Part shown: positions 39,364 through 51,646 of the stretch, piece after piece
How positions within the stretch are numbered: position 1 is the stretch's first letter
Layout: every line of letters begins with the position of its first letter
Assembly: GCF_000003815.2 (NCBI RefSeq)
Contig: NC_049987.1
Location: 4,179,963 to 4,243,962 of the forward strand
Source: Branchiostoma floridae
Taxonomy: Eukaryota > Chordata > Leptocardii > Amphioxiformes > Branchiostomatidae
Direction: 5' to 3'
DNA length: 64,000 bases
The notes under the pieces: model-generated
Database searches by the model: none
Seen by the model: only the letters and a program-made list of their open reading frames with translations
What the model was told of the DNA's origin: nothing
Made by a program: the position numbers and the translations under genes

Positions 39364-40540
39364 GCCACTGTCAGTGGCTGGACAGGCACTGACAGGGGCA
39401 TTTCAGACGCAAATCAGCAGAAGACCTCCACTGACAGGCCTGCAATACGTCTGGCAAGTAGAAATCGGGCTCTGCACTGATCTCGGACTGTCTTGACAGG
39501 CCTGAAAGTGCTCAGGACTGTCTTGACAGGCCTGAAATACGACTGTCGATGACAGTCCCACCACGCCAATCACAGTCTTGTATTAATTAGGCATCTAGCG
39601 AATCAGATACCAGGTCCTTTAATTGGCTGCAGGCCCAGGGAAGTTTGAACTGAGACAGTTAGATTTTTGAGCTCAGCTATAGAGAAAGGACAGCAGGGAT
39701 ATTTACTCTGTATCCAGGTCTCCATCTCTCAGACTAATGCAGCTTGGAAAGGAGATTAATTGCCATAACTATTGTTTGGAAGTACTGTGGATGTGGGGGA
39801 AAGTGTACATCATGTTTCTGAGGTAAGATAGTAGTGACAAATGGCCACATTTTGAATTTTGACAATTGTTGGGAGGGGGGCATGGCAGACTGTGCTATAG
39901 ACTGGGTGCCTTAAACGAATAGGTACAGAAATTAAACCACAATCATGTACATTTGTGTACAGTCAGTTGTATCTTGTTCTTTAAGAGACTTATTTGGTTG
40001 TGGTTTCAGAAATTGACATATTATATAAGCATTTTGAAATTGTCAAATCAATGACAGAGGAGGTTGACGATGCCCCATTCTTGTCTATAATGTTTCTGCT
40101 TCTGTTACTTTTTGAAGCATTTTGCAGTTGCATAAATTTCTGTACTCTGTTTAGATAGAACCTAGTTAGCCAAAATCTTTCTATTGTTCAGTTTTTGTAT
40201 AAATGTTACCTCCAAAATCTAGTACATCAGCAGAAGTGTTTTGTTATGTAAGAGCAGATCTACGACTGTCAGCGTCTGTTTTACGACTGTCAGCCTCTGG
40301 GAATCCACGACTGTCAGTCATGATTCAACGACTGTTTTACGACTGTTCTACGACTGTCAGCCACTGGGAATTTATGACTGTCAGTCATGATTTAACGACT
40401 GTTTCTATGACTGAAAATTTGCATATTTTGTGAATAATTAGTGGCTGATACAGTGCACTGACAGGCCCTGATCAGAGGCAAAACAGTGCTGTCTGACAGC
40501 CACTGACAGTGCCATTCCAGGCCTGATAGTTTGTTAAGGG
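39364..40540. mobile_element. 1.2-kb insertion full of CTGTCAG/CTGACAG, with 27-bp flanking repeat
   Basis: A 27-base sequence beginning TAGATTCAAATTGATG lies at 39337-39363 and again at 40541-40567, and once in copy 1 near 15416. The insert starts GCCACTGTCAGTGGC and carries the inverted CACTGACAG near its right end. About fifteen TGACAG/CTGTCA motifs occur, densest at 40260-40400. No protein was recognised. Confidence 0.75.
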
Positions 40541-42056
40541 TAGATTCAAATTGATGATGAGTTACAAACTTCATTGTCAATTCTTTTGGGTCTAAAATTG
40601 AATTTGATCCCTGGCAAACATCCCGTTGAAACTTCTACTCAAGATTTGAAAACAGTGTTTTCAGGAAAATTGAGTGACATTAGGACTTGTAGGGCTGATG
40701 TTGAAAACAACAGTGTATGTCTGAATACCGGGTAGTGAATAGTTGTTAATTGTTCAATTTTGCAGCCTCAAGGATGACTTACTTTTCTTCTTGCCTGGAG
40801 CCAAAAATCAAGCAAGATCTGAATTATCACTTTTCCCATCTTGCGTATACACATGGGTTTGCATGGGGAATCCTTTGTTTGCATGGGGGAATTCATGGAA
40901 TAAAAATTTGGTCTTTCACCGAAAATCACCCCCCCCCCTCCCTCCTAGCATTGAGTTCCCTTTAAATACAGACTGCAGTGTATTTTTACTCTCTCGTATA
41001 TAAATATGTACAATCACGTTTATATAGAATGCTTTTTTATGTGCATTAAACAACCTGGTTGAAATTCATTCTAATGACAGCATTTTTCTTATCTTTCAGA
41101 AAAACATTTTCCATGGATCAAAACAAAGGAAGAACTGGAAGATGAGAGGCCGTCAGAGTTTGCACCACCAAAGGAGTACTACAAATCATCCCCATCCAAA
41201 CAACAAACTCTTCCACAGAAGCGGAAAGTTTCTTGGAAAAAGAAACCAGCAACTTCCAGTGTTCAAGCTGATGTTAAAACAGATAGAACATCTTCATCAT
41301 CATCATCATCATCACAAGAAACAATGACGACCCAGCCAACACAACCTTTACAGCCAACACAACCACCCCCACAGCCAACAATGCAATATCCCCCTTTCCC
41401 TCCTCCTCCCCCCACAATGCAGGGTGTATTTCCCCCACCATTTATGCAGGGTTGGCCTCCCTACCCTCCACCACCTATGCACTTTGACCCTTCAACTTTA
41501 CCTGGTAACCCAAACCCATCACCATATGCCGTTGCTTCAAGTTTTGCTACGAATACGACAACCATGGCTGAAACCACACCTCGGACTTCTACTAATTCTG
41601 CCTCTCAACACGATACATTGGACAGCGCCCTGTCTTATTTCAGGAAAAATGCAAATTGAGAATACAAGAATGTAACATGATCATAATTGGTAATAATTGT
41701 TTACCTAACATAATCATTTGTATCTTACCAATAACATGTAGTGGCTTTCACTACTTTCATTTAATCAAAGGCTCATGCAAGTCAGCTAAGATACATGTAC
41801 GTAAATAAAGGTTAGGCATTCAGGTAATAAGATACACAGGTAGAAGATTCATGTGCTCAAAAAGCTGGAAACATGTTGGTTGGATCAAGGAGGTCCTTGG
41901 TTGGATTCACTTCTAGTACCTTTCATGTGTCAGTGAGGAAAGGTATCGGATACTATCTAAAACATCAGTCCATTTCCAAAATGCATACAGTTGCTTGAGT
42001 AACTGTTACCTTACAAAAGATTGTGCATATGTAACATAAATTTTACGTTGAATTGT

Positions 42057-42062
42057 AATAAA
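42057..42062 (+). terminator. Poly(A) signal of CCDC174 copy 2
   Basis: AATAAA about 400 bases after the stop, matching 16866-16871 of copy 1. Confidence 0.55.
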
Positions 42063-42951
42063 CTGAATTGTCACAGAATTCAGTGGTTGGCTTAATGGTT
42101 TACTAAGTAAAACTCCTTTAGCTGTCACATGTAAAATGTGACTGCTACTCTTCCAGGACTATCTTTAAATTCAGATGAATTTTGATAAGGGGAGCCAAGG
42201 GTAGAAGCTGGTTTTCTCTGTAACTGATATGAGACTAATCTGACATTGTGTTAAACCTATACAATCATGTAGGAAAAAATATGGTGTTGCCGGGGTACCT
42301 GACCAACCCTAGCCTTTTTCTATTACAAAGGACATAAAATGTTGTATTTACAAAAAAAAAATTCCAAATTCTCAGACTTTCTCACTTTGTCAGAAAAAGT
42401 CAACATCACACTTCAATCTTTGTTCAGTTTTGTAACATACTTAATAATGTAAACCTGACCTCACTTTTTATCCACTCTTGAGAACAAAGTAGTAGTCTGT
42501 GACATTTGTCATGGAGGTACCTCACAACTCACTCACTCAACTGGTTACTGCATTTGTGCTGCTACATGTAAGTATGGTACCCAGGCTAATCCATTGCATC
42601 CAAGTGGCTCCAAAGTCTCAATCCAGAAGTAGCTGTAGATGGCGTTTTGCATTTGCATGAACTAAACGCTATCTTAGATCATACTTGCGTGTCATTTTCT
42701 TAGATTTCTAATATACAGTAAAATTAAATCACACTTAACTTGTACAAAGACAAAGAAGATTGATCTTGGCTGTTCAGTCAATGAAGATTGGCATTTTTTT
42801 GCCTTCTCCCAATACATGTATCTGCTTGGATTCACGTCATACTAGTACTGTATTCATGCAGAAAAGAGATGAATGTCTATATAAGGAATTTGAAGGAGGA
42901 TGGGTGGTGAAGGGGGACACATGGAACTTTGGAGAGAACCAAGTGCAATCT

Positions 42952-44030
42952 ACTCTCCAAGCAGAGGCTAGGCTCCGGCTGTTTTTTAACGTTTGTTTTA
43001 GTCGTTTTTATCGGGCTTTCTATTTTTTTTATATCTTAGGCCATGTTGACTTGATTATATGGATGACATCCTCCGGGAACTCCAAAACTGATGCGAGCAA
43101 GCGAATAAAAAAAAAGTTTGGCCAAAAAAAAAAGTTGCCTTCAGTATGAAATCAAAGTGGCCAGGAAGGTTGAACATAGGACTAAACACACATAGTATGG
43201 TATACCAACAGTTAGGTGTAGGGACCAGTACATCATACGGGTGCAAAACATTTTTTTTCTTCTTGGACCAATCCGAAAAAAACAGACCTGAAAAAAACAA
43301 CAGAGGAACAGGTTTTGCCAATTACAAAATGGACACACTACGTCGGCAGCCATTTGGGGTCTAACCGGGGGGGGCCAAGAAGACAACAAGAGCGAAGTCA
43401 AGTAGAGTTTATAGTCAATTGCACCAAGTTTCTACAGTCAAAGGTACAGAGACAGTTAGCCTTTATTACATGGAGATGGGATTTTAAAATGCAGTGGGAG
43501 TCCAATAATCCACCAAACAGATTCCTCTGTAGCAAAATTGACCAATTACCATTGTTTTCAGTATTTCCAATTCTCAAGTTTCCACAGACAATCATGTCCA
43601 GGTTCATGTCCGGACCTGGAAATGATCCTGTGGACCTGACTTTTCTGTACTGGTACCTCCCCCAACCTACAATAGATTTTTTTTCTTTCTGTCCTTTCAC
43701 ATCTTATTCTTTGACTTTAGATTCATTTTGGCATTCTATGGCATTAGTTATCTGTTTTTTCTGATACTTTTTTTTCAATCTACGGAATATTTGTGCTCAT
43801 TCTACAGCTGCTTTACACAATTCATTGTGTGGTCGAAAACTTTCTTTTTTTTTGGAAATGGCCGAAAATTGGTGCGAGCGCGGATGTCATCCATATAATC
43901 AAATCAACGTGGCCTTACTGTGTCAAAATTAAACCTGTTTAGCTGGCGTACTTCAAGAAAAATGACAAAATAGAAAGCCCGATAAAAACGACTAAAAAAA
44001 CAGCCGGAGCCTAACCTCTGCTTGGAGAGT
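42952..44030. mobile_element. 1.1-kb TIR element, 11-bp target duplication AAGTGCAATCT
   Basis: Ends ACTCTCCAAGCAGAGG and CCTCTGCTTGGAGAGT. AAGTGCAATCT is repeated at 42941-42951 and 44031-44041. A second inner inverted pair (GATTATATGGATGACATCC and its complement) lies near 43050 and 43890. Open frames inside are short and show no transposase motif. Confidence 0.85.
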
Positions 44031-44433
44031 AAGTGCAATCTCCTAAAACAAAGCTCATGAATGATTTTCTTTTTTAGTACTACATGTATGATAATGTCTG
44101 GTTATGAAGTCGAGACGTTCCACAGATTCATACACATAAGATTAGACATTCTGGTGATCAATAAATGAAATATGTAAGGTAACAGTAGTTCAAGCAAATG
44201 GATAGATTTTGGAAGCAATAGTAGTCCTAATTTGTATTTAATTTTTACATCTTTGTATGCTCCAAATCAATAAAAAATGGTGGTTCTTTTCTTGTCATTC
44301 CCTTTGAATTGGAAATCTCTCCAGTTGCTTGAGTAACTGTTTGTCAGTGTTACCTTGGTTCTGCAGATTTCTTCATGCATTAAAAACTACAGTGAAGACA
44401 GTACATATGAAGAATCCGTTTTCAAGTTCATTT

Positions 44434-44439
44434 TTATTT
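44434..44439 (-). terminator. Possible RBMX2 poly(A) signal
   Basis: TTTATT on the plus strand (AATAAA on minus), about 700 bases after the RBMX2 stop. Other hexamers could serve. Confidence 0.35.
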
Positions 44440-44938
44440 CAACCAGTTCCTTAAGCAATTTTTTGGCAAAAAGAACAATAACTACAATGTACGTATACGA
44501 AATTGAATTGATATAACCAAATTACTGCTTTCTTCTTTTGTCTGTTTAACTGATTCATTCTGATTGAGATTTGATACCAACTGGGTAGTCGTAGTACAAA
44601 ATGTAGTATCCAGTATTTGACTACACCTACATCATGTAATAACATGACAAACACTTGTTAGCGGGGGCAATCATCTACATGAATACATCACAATGGTATA
44701 AATACTATAACTGATGTTTTTACATTCATTTGATACAAGTAGCTATAGTAAGTCTACACGTACCTGGAGAAGAACAAAGCAGAAAACAAGGAGAAATTCA
44801 ATGCATTTCATACTCTTAAAACTTCTGTACAGTTCAACTCAGAATCAGATACACCTGATTGTATCATTAGCGCTCATCATTTTTGTACATAGGAAACCAT
44901 TAAATGATAATCACAGTTCTAGTCTCACATGAAGTTTA

Positions 44939-45060
44939 CAGCTTGGTTACCACCCTCCATAGTAACTGCTGGCTCAATGTTTTCACTTGCTTACCAGGAT
45001 GGTTTGTAACCTAAAAGATTGAGCCAGCACTTACTACAGAGGATGGTACCCAGGCTATTG
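44939..45060. repeat. Small TIR repeat, TAGCCTGGGTACC family
   Basis: GCTTGGTTACCACCCTCC...GTGAGTT-like left arm and GGATGGTACCCAGGCT right arm, with TGCTGGCTCAAT/ATTGAGCCAGCA facing each other. About 120 bases long. Confidence 0.6.
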
Positions 45061-45137
45061 AAAACAACCATAAAATGGTCACAAGAAGTGACATGCCAGT
45101 TTTAGGTAAGTACTACTGTTGCACAAACATGTATCAG

Positions 45138-46394
45138 TCATCTCCTGTCCCGGTACCCTTTATCCCTGCTTTTCTTTCTTTCTTCGTGGCTCTCTCTTTC
45201 CTTTCTATCTCTATCCCTCCCTCTCTCCTTATCACGTCCCCCTCTATCCCACGGATCGCTATATGCCGTGGCTTTGCTTTCCTTGTCGTTACTAGTACTC
45301 CTGTCACTATGTCGTTCCCTACTACTACTACTACTATCTTGATAACTGTTGCCATCCCTTTCTTTCCTGTTTTGGCCAACAGTTCCTCTAATTTCCCAGC
45401 CTCTTTCGTTCCTGTCTTTTTCTCTGTGGTAATTGTAATCGTCTCTACCTTCCCTAGAGTCCTTCTTGTCTCTATCCCGTCTGCTATCCTGGTGATCATA
45501 TCTTTGACCCTTGTAGTCTTGTCTGTCCTGTGCCTCCCTCCCATCACGTCTGCTTGGAGCACCATCTCTCGAGTCTTGTGAGTACTTCTCTCTTCTGTTG
45601 TCTCTTGCGTCTCTGCCAGTGGTTGTACTACTGTCTATCTCACTCCGTCTCTCTTCCCTGTACCCTCCACCTCTGTTTTGTCTGTCCTTCTCCCTGTAAT
45701 CGTCCCTTTCTTGTTTCACTCCTTCACTCCTTTCTCCTCGGGTCCCACGTGCGTCCGCTAACCTCGCATCGTGTCTGCCCTGCTCCGCTGCTTTATACCC
45801 GGGATCGTCTTTTTCTTTCTTCACGCGTACTGGAGGTGACGCGGACTCTCGAGCGCTTCTCGATGCACCCCTTTCTTTGTCTTTGTCCTTCTTTTTCTTC
45901 TTCTCTTTCTTCTTTTTCTCCTTCTTTGCTTTCTTCGTTGGTATTTCGTACTCCTCTTCTGAAGCAGACGGCGATGGTGTCCTGGGCGCGACGCCTTCTT
46001 GTCGGATCTTCTTCGTGATGTCATCATCTTCTTCGTGTTCTTTCGGTACGCGATAATTGGAGACGTGGTCCACGCGGATGGTCCTACCCTTGATCTTGAC
46101 ACCATTGAAGTTGTCCACAGCTAGGACAGTACTTTTCTGGTTTTCGTAGCAGATAAAAGCAAAGCCTTTTGGCTTACCGGTTTTCTTGTCGCGTACCATG
46201 TTGATGTTGACGATTTCACCATACTGGGAGAAGACGCAGAGAACATCGCCCTCCGTTAGCTCATAGGGAAGGCCTCCCACGAAAACCCAGGCACTGTCGC
46301 TGTATTGGTCATGCCAGGATTTGCCAGACCCAGAGCTCAGTTCCTGGTCACTCAGTTTTTTGATGGCGTTCACGTTGTACATGTATCCAGACAT
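45138..46394 (-). CDS. RBMX2: RBMX2, RNA-binding motif protein (spliceosome RES-complex type), single exon
   Basis: A 418-aa open frame from ATG at 46394 to TGA at 45138. Residues about 34-115 form one RRM with RNP2 WVFVGGLPYEL and RNP1 KGFAFICY. The flanking signature FSQYGEIVNINMVRDKKTGK and VDNFNGVKIKGRTIRVDHVS is diagnostic for RBMX2, the metazoan counterpart of yeast Ist3/Snu17. In yeast this protein binds pre-mRNA in the activated spliceosome and is part of the RES retention and splicing complex (family knowledge). After the RRM come a SPSASEEEYEIP stretch, a lysine-rich block (KKEKKKKEKKKKKDKDKE) and a long R/D/E/S-rich tail, longer than in the human protein. No intron is needed. CEP57 starts 727 bases away in the opposite direction. 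Confidence 0.95.
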   Translation of the reverse strand: MSGYMYNVNAIKKLSDQELSSGSGKSWHDQYSDSAWVFVGGLPYELTEGDVLCVFSQYGEIVNINMVRDKKTGKPKGFAFICYENQKSTVLAVDNFNGVKIKGRTIRVDHVSNYRVPKEHEEDDDITKKIRQEGVAPRTPSPSASEEEYEIPTKKAKKEKKKKEKKKKKDKDKERGASRSARESASPPVRVKKEKDDPGYKAAEQGRHDARLADARGTRGERSEGVKQERDDYREKDRQNRGGGYREERRSEIDSSTTTGRDARDNRREKYSQDSRDGAPSRRDGREAQDRQDYKGQRYDHQDSRRDRDKKDSREGRDDYNYHREKDRNERGWEIRGTVGQNRKERDGNSYQDSSSSSRERHSDRSTSNDKESKATAYSDPWDRGGRDKERGRDRDRKERESHEERKKSRDKGYRDRR

Positions 46395-47120
46395 GTTGGT
46401 AGATGTTTCAATTCAGCCAGGAACACCTATACAATATCACACAAATATAGCATTGTCCGTGACACTACAAATGGCTCTTAACACCCATAAATTCACGGCA
46501 ACAACGACACTGAAACGTCTGTGATTCCCCTTGAAAATGGCGGAATGGAGACAACGCTGGGAGGGCGACGCAACATTTATTTGTTTAACAGCTTTGAAAA
46601 AATCACATTACTTGCATAAAAGATAAATATAGTGATAAAAATAAAAATTTCTACTTTCAATTGTTTCTGAAGCATGCAAAAATATTCATCATATTGCGGA
46701 ATTATGACAAAGGTTTTTTTACAATGTGTATTTTAATGCCTTCAATTGTGAAGGGTTCAGAGGTGATATGCAATTTACAAGCAGATGTAGGATAAATTTT
46801 GTGTTTTACTCATTTTTTTCTGCATAGTTTCTTATATCTCTCTAAATGGTAACTTTATCTATGTGTTAATTATAGTTAAGAGAAAGAAATATTGCAGTGG
46901 GAAATATATACAAAATGTGTCAAAACAGACGTAAAAACAATTCCAACCACACATCTGCTTGAAGATTACGAGCTGGCCAATCAGAGGACAGCAGCTCTAG
47001 GCGGGAACCCGGATGTTCGGCTGTTGAACTTTCAAAAACAGAAAGGGTGTCTGTCAAAAACAAACGGGCGGAATTCTTGTAAATTTTTACCAATATTTGC
47101 GACGGCTGGGAGTCCAGGGA
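46395..47120. promoter_or_regulatory. Shared divergent promoter region RBMX2 / CEP57
   Basis: About 0.7 kb between the two start codons. On the RBMX2 side AAAATGGCGG (46535-46543) matches a YY1-type site. On the CEP57 side are GCCAATCAG (CCAAT box, about 46977) and GCGGGAA (47001-47007), an E2F-like core. There is no TATA box near either gene. The middle is AT-rich, so two separate core promoters are also possible. Confidence 0.45.
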
Positions 47121-50100
47121 ATGGCGGACAGGTTTGGATCGGTATGTAGACCGAGAATATTGTTGAATTTCAGTGTAAAGCGTTTTGTGTATTTTGTCTG
47201 GGTTGTTGTTTACGGTACGCGATGGCATAAAGAGCCGCCCCCCTCCCCAAAGTCATCACCGAGCACATAGATTTTGAGTATCACCTCATCAATTGATGAC
47301 TAGGTAAATTATGATTTAGACCCTGAGACACGTTAGATATTATAGAGATCGGTGAGATATCGTATATGTATATGCATGGACAAAATATATGATAAAGTCA
47401 AAGTTTTATAGTAGGCTGTTGGCAGTACTAGTAGCTAACTGAACCTTTTCAGTCTTACTGTTTATGTCTGATCATATGACATTTCTTCAAAGCAGTTTGT
47501 TGTGATCCAACGTTAGCTTGAAAAACGGTCTTCGTCAGCAACACTAGAAGACCAAGGTTGCAGTACTAGTAATATTTTATTCTTGAGAGTTGAGACTATA
47601 CTTGGTTCTTGGGATGAAAATTGTTGTTGTCCTCATTATTGATATGTCTAATAATACTAGTATGCTAGACGTAGTCTCTTGGTGCTTGGTAACACATGGT
47701 TCATATTTGAGTACAGTTGATTGTCTCTCTTCACTTGGATGAAATAAAGTCTTGGATGAATTGAATTGAATCCATTCCATAAATATGGGACACCTGTGAC
47801 AGCTAGTCATGCTGTCCTGATGACAGCAACAGCTGCTGTAAAACAACAGCTGCTATGCTATGTGAAAGGGAGAGAATATATTACCACTAATACCAGGGCT
47901 TAAAATTCATTTTTGGGAATGGGTGGACAGGTGCACCTACATGATACATCACACATGGAACCTAAAAAGTTAGGTGCATGCGTAGGAAAAATTTTTGGTT
48001 CACAGCACAAAATGAGCATAAATCATTAAATGCAGAATGTCAGTAAAACATAATTATTACTAACACAGCTACCTCTCTTCAGGCAAGTTCAGGGCTTGAA
48101 TCTAAAATTATATAGCTTACTAGTACTAATTCTTAACAACTAGTAACACTACATGTAGTACTAGACTGTAGTAGCAAAGCTACTATTAGTTTGGTCTGTC
48201 AAGTTGTCAACTTTGTTATGGCCCTTGGGAGTTGTATGATACATTCCAGTTTACATCATACCCAGCCGGGCCGTATTTATGGTTTATATTGTTGTTCCGA
48301 CCGGTCCATATTTAACGGTACTGCTCAGGGCGCCATAGTTTGATTTCAACAATTCAAACTCGTATGTGCCGCTGTCAAAAATTCTAACAGCTGTTCTTGA
48401 ACCAAACTGAATGAAGAGACTGCCTGGTTCTTTTGTTTGAATTGACAAATAATTTTGTTGATGTGATGAGCATTTATATGTATGTCATCATTTTGTCATG
48501 TATCTTTTGCTCTATTTTGCAAAGAACCCGAGTTTCCTGTTGTTGTCATGATGTAAATGAAATATACAAATGTAACACGGGTTATTCCATACTTTACCTC
48601 AGTCACGACCCTTCGGATTCTGTCGGAAACGTTGAACCGTTTACCAAAAAAATCATAACCAGTAACTTTGCTTAGTTTTTACTAGTGTTCGGCGTACATA
48701 TTGGTTCATCTGACAATTTTTACAAAGTCATATTTTCCTCTCCCCATGTGCAGCCCAGTCCATACGATGGCTCTCCTGGCAGACCGACTACCTACCAGCC
48801 GGAGGGCGCCTCGGGGTTCGACAGGTCCCCTTCCCTGGCATCATATCAGGAGTATCCCCCTACCAGACCCTTCATCAACTACCCGGAGTACACCCGATCA
48901 CCCAGCAAACCTGTGTCAACCTTTCCTGAGAGTAACAGCAGAGGTGATTATGTTTCTAATGACCTTCACATCCAGTTTTACAGTTAAACTGACCAAGTCC
49001 AGGGAGCAGTGTTGAAAAATTCAACTGGGATAAGTTGGACAAGTTTTGGGAAATTCACTGGCCCTGTAGGTGCAAGTCAACAGACCTGAACCAACTTTTC
49101 ACTGGCCCAAATTTAAATGACAAATTAATACTATGCATTTTTACTTGCAGCAAGCTGCAAGGGCTAAGTCTTTGATAGTTTCAACCACATAAAGACCAAA
49201 GGTTTAAGCCAAATTAAGGACCTACATTTGTAAGATGCTTCCTGCTTGCTAGATAAATTCATACTTCATGTTACTTATAGTAGTTATACTGTTAGGAAAT
49301 GACAAAAAGCATGCAACACAATATATGTAATACATGTAAGATAATACTTGAAAAGCTTCTCAGGCTTATCAGTTGGGAAAGCCACTAGGTGTGTTTTAGA
49401 GGGTATTGGACCAATATCTACCCACATGTAGCACAATACCCATGGAAAACATCACACTGGCCCAATTACAAGTATGGTAGACCATGATTAGCACTTAAAC
49501 TTGACCAGGACAATTAGGTCAATGAAATTGTCTAACCCTCATATCAGACTATGCAGAAGTTATGACATTCACAAATACCACTCTCTCTCCCCAAAGCTGT
49601 GATTTCAGCACTCAAAGGACTGCAAGACAAGATCAGGAAGCTGGAACTAGAGCGGACCCTTGCAGAGGACAACCTGCGTTCGCTGGCGTCAGAGACACAG
49701 CAGTACAAGAATGCTCTACAGAAGAGGGATTCCGAGGAAGAAGAGGAGAGGTTAGAGGTCAGGGAACCGACCATCCCCCTCTCCAGACACAGTCAAGGTA
49801 AATTCCTGTTCCCCTATTTGTTACATGCTCTGTCCGTAATACTGTAAATGCATTTAAGTTCGCAGGGATTTAATTTCACAGTAGAGAGAAAAAGGAACTT
49901 ATCGTGGTGGTTTTAACTTAAGTCCGCGGTGAAGCGACCACCGTGAAAACTGCAAACATTAAACCACCGCGAAAGTTTCTGCATTTACAGTATTAGGCTG
50001 TGTTTATTCCATATATGGATGACATCCTCTGGGAATGCCAAAATTTCTGATGTTGGCATGTGGAAGGAATATAGGATACAAATTACAACATGGTGTAGTT

Positions 50101-51615
50101 TGTATCACCCAAGTTACCAGCCTGACCACGGGTAGGATTGGGTGATTTGACCCGCAAAAGGACTGGAACTGAGGGTTTAAAGGGAATACACCATGTTGTA
50201 TTCTATTCATGTCATACCCACTCAGGGAAAACACACATTTCAATGCAAAATGCAACAGAAGTTGACAAATTTGGTGTTCTTGAGTAAAAAATTTGAACAA
50301 CAGCAGTTCCAAAGTGTCGATATTCAACTTTTCAGCGGCACTTGCGACACACTCCAAGTTCCAACTCAAAGTGCATTTTCAATGATTCATTGGAAGCCCA
50401 TATGTTAACTGTAGAGCCATGTGCGATAACTCAAGTTATCACCCAGTCTGGAACATTTATAATTATATCAAATGTTTTGGCAGCCCAGGTTTGACATAGA
50501 ATTATCATAGAACTAACTGAAGTTGATAGGGAGTAGATAAAACTTCAACAAAATCAATTCTTAACGTGTCCAAAAGTCCCTTTTCTCCTGTTTTCAAACA
50601 CATTTTCACTCCACACATTCATTGTCCATGTTCCTTACATTCTGTATGTTTGAAACTCTCTGAGCATCAAGCAGTTCACCTCTCTAAAGCTCCTGTCTTG
50701 TCTCTGTTTTTTCCCCTCTAGCTAAACCTAGAGCTTCCTTCCAGCAGATGATGGACCAGTTGTCCCAGGGGGAGGCCAAGTGCCAGGCCATGAATGGCAA
50801 ACTCAATGGTTTCCACCTTATTTTTACCTCTCATCTTCCCTAGGCTTACTACCCTGTTTCTGTAATGCACGTATTCCTTACAAGATCACCTCGTGGTTGC
50901 TGGCTTCTATAAAACACACACAGCTGCAATTCAGTATGATCAGGGGTGGATAAGCATTTGCGCAAGTTTTATGAAAAACGCATGCAAAATCGTATGATTA
51001 TGAATCTCATCAAAATGTACAAATCATTAATCTGTTTGTATATGAAATTTTTTATTATCATGACTTATGGATGTTATCAAAATACTAGAGTACAGAAACA
51101 TCTATGCAGAATCATTGATTGAATGTATCTTATCAAAATGCATAATGCCAAAAGTATGGAATGTTATCAAAACGCACAAATCACTAGTACATGTATATGG
51201 AAACATAAAAATCTTACTGAAATGTACAAATCTCTGTCGTAAACAAACTCGAAAGGATTTTCTAAAATCTGTGCGAATGCTTAGTCACTTCGGATAAAAC
51301 TTAGCTTGTATACTGCCTTGTAGTACTACCTTGTTCCAAGACAATATTTAGATGCATTATAATATTTACGACTGTCCAACTGCAGGCTTCGTCAGAATTC
51401 TCCAACTCAGAATTCAAATGACCACTTCCCTACTAGTACATGCATGATGTACTATGCCACAGCCAGAAAGTGTAAATACATGCTGTAGTGATGATCTAAG
51501 ACTATAGATACGTAGCATTAGTTGTACTACAGTTTGTAGTAGTAGTAGTCAGTGTTCTCACCAGGATTTTTTCACAGCGTCAGGGCAGGGGTTCGGGGGC
51601 CGCCGAAGGCCCCCG

Positions 51616-51646
<31 letters not shown>

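Larger units (their letters stand above)
42446..45137. other. Intergenic region right of the duplication
   Basis: No gene was recognised. It holds the element at 42952-44030, a possible RBMX2 poly(A) site and the small inverted repeat at 44939-45060. Confidence 0.5.

Noticed and set aside
42760-43764. Several 90-150 codon open frames in the 42952-44030 element
   Set aside because: No transposase motif, overlapping frames on both strands and homopolymer-rich. Treated as a non-autonomous element.
45075-45581. Open frames of 140-170 codons antisense to RBMX2
   Set aside because: They mirror the low-complexity R/D/E/S-rich RBMX2 tail and have no recognisable domain of their own.
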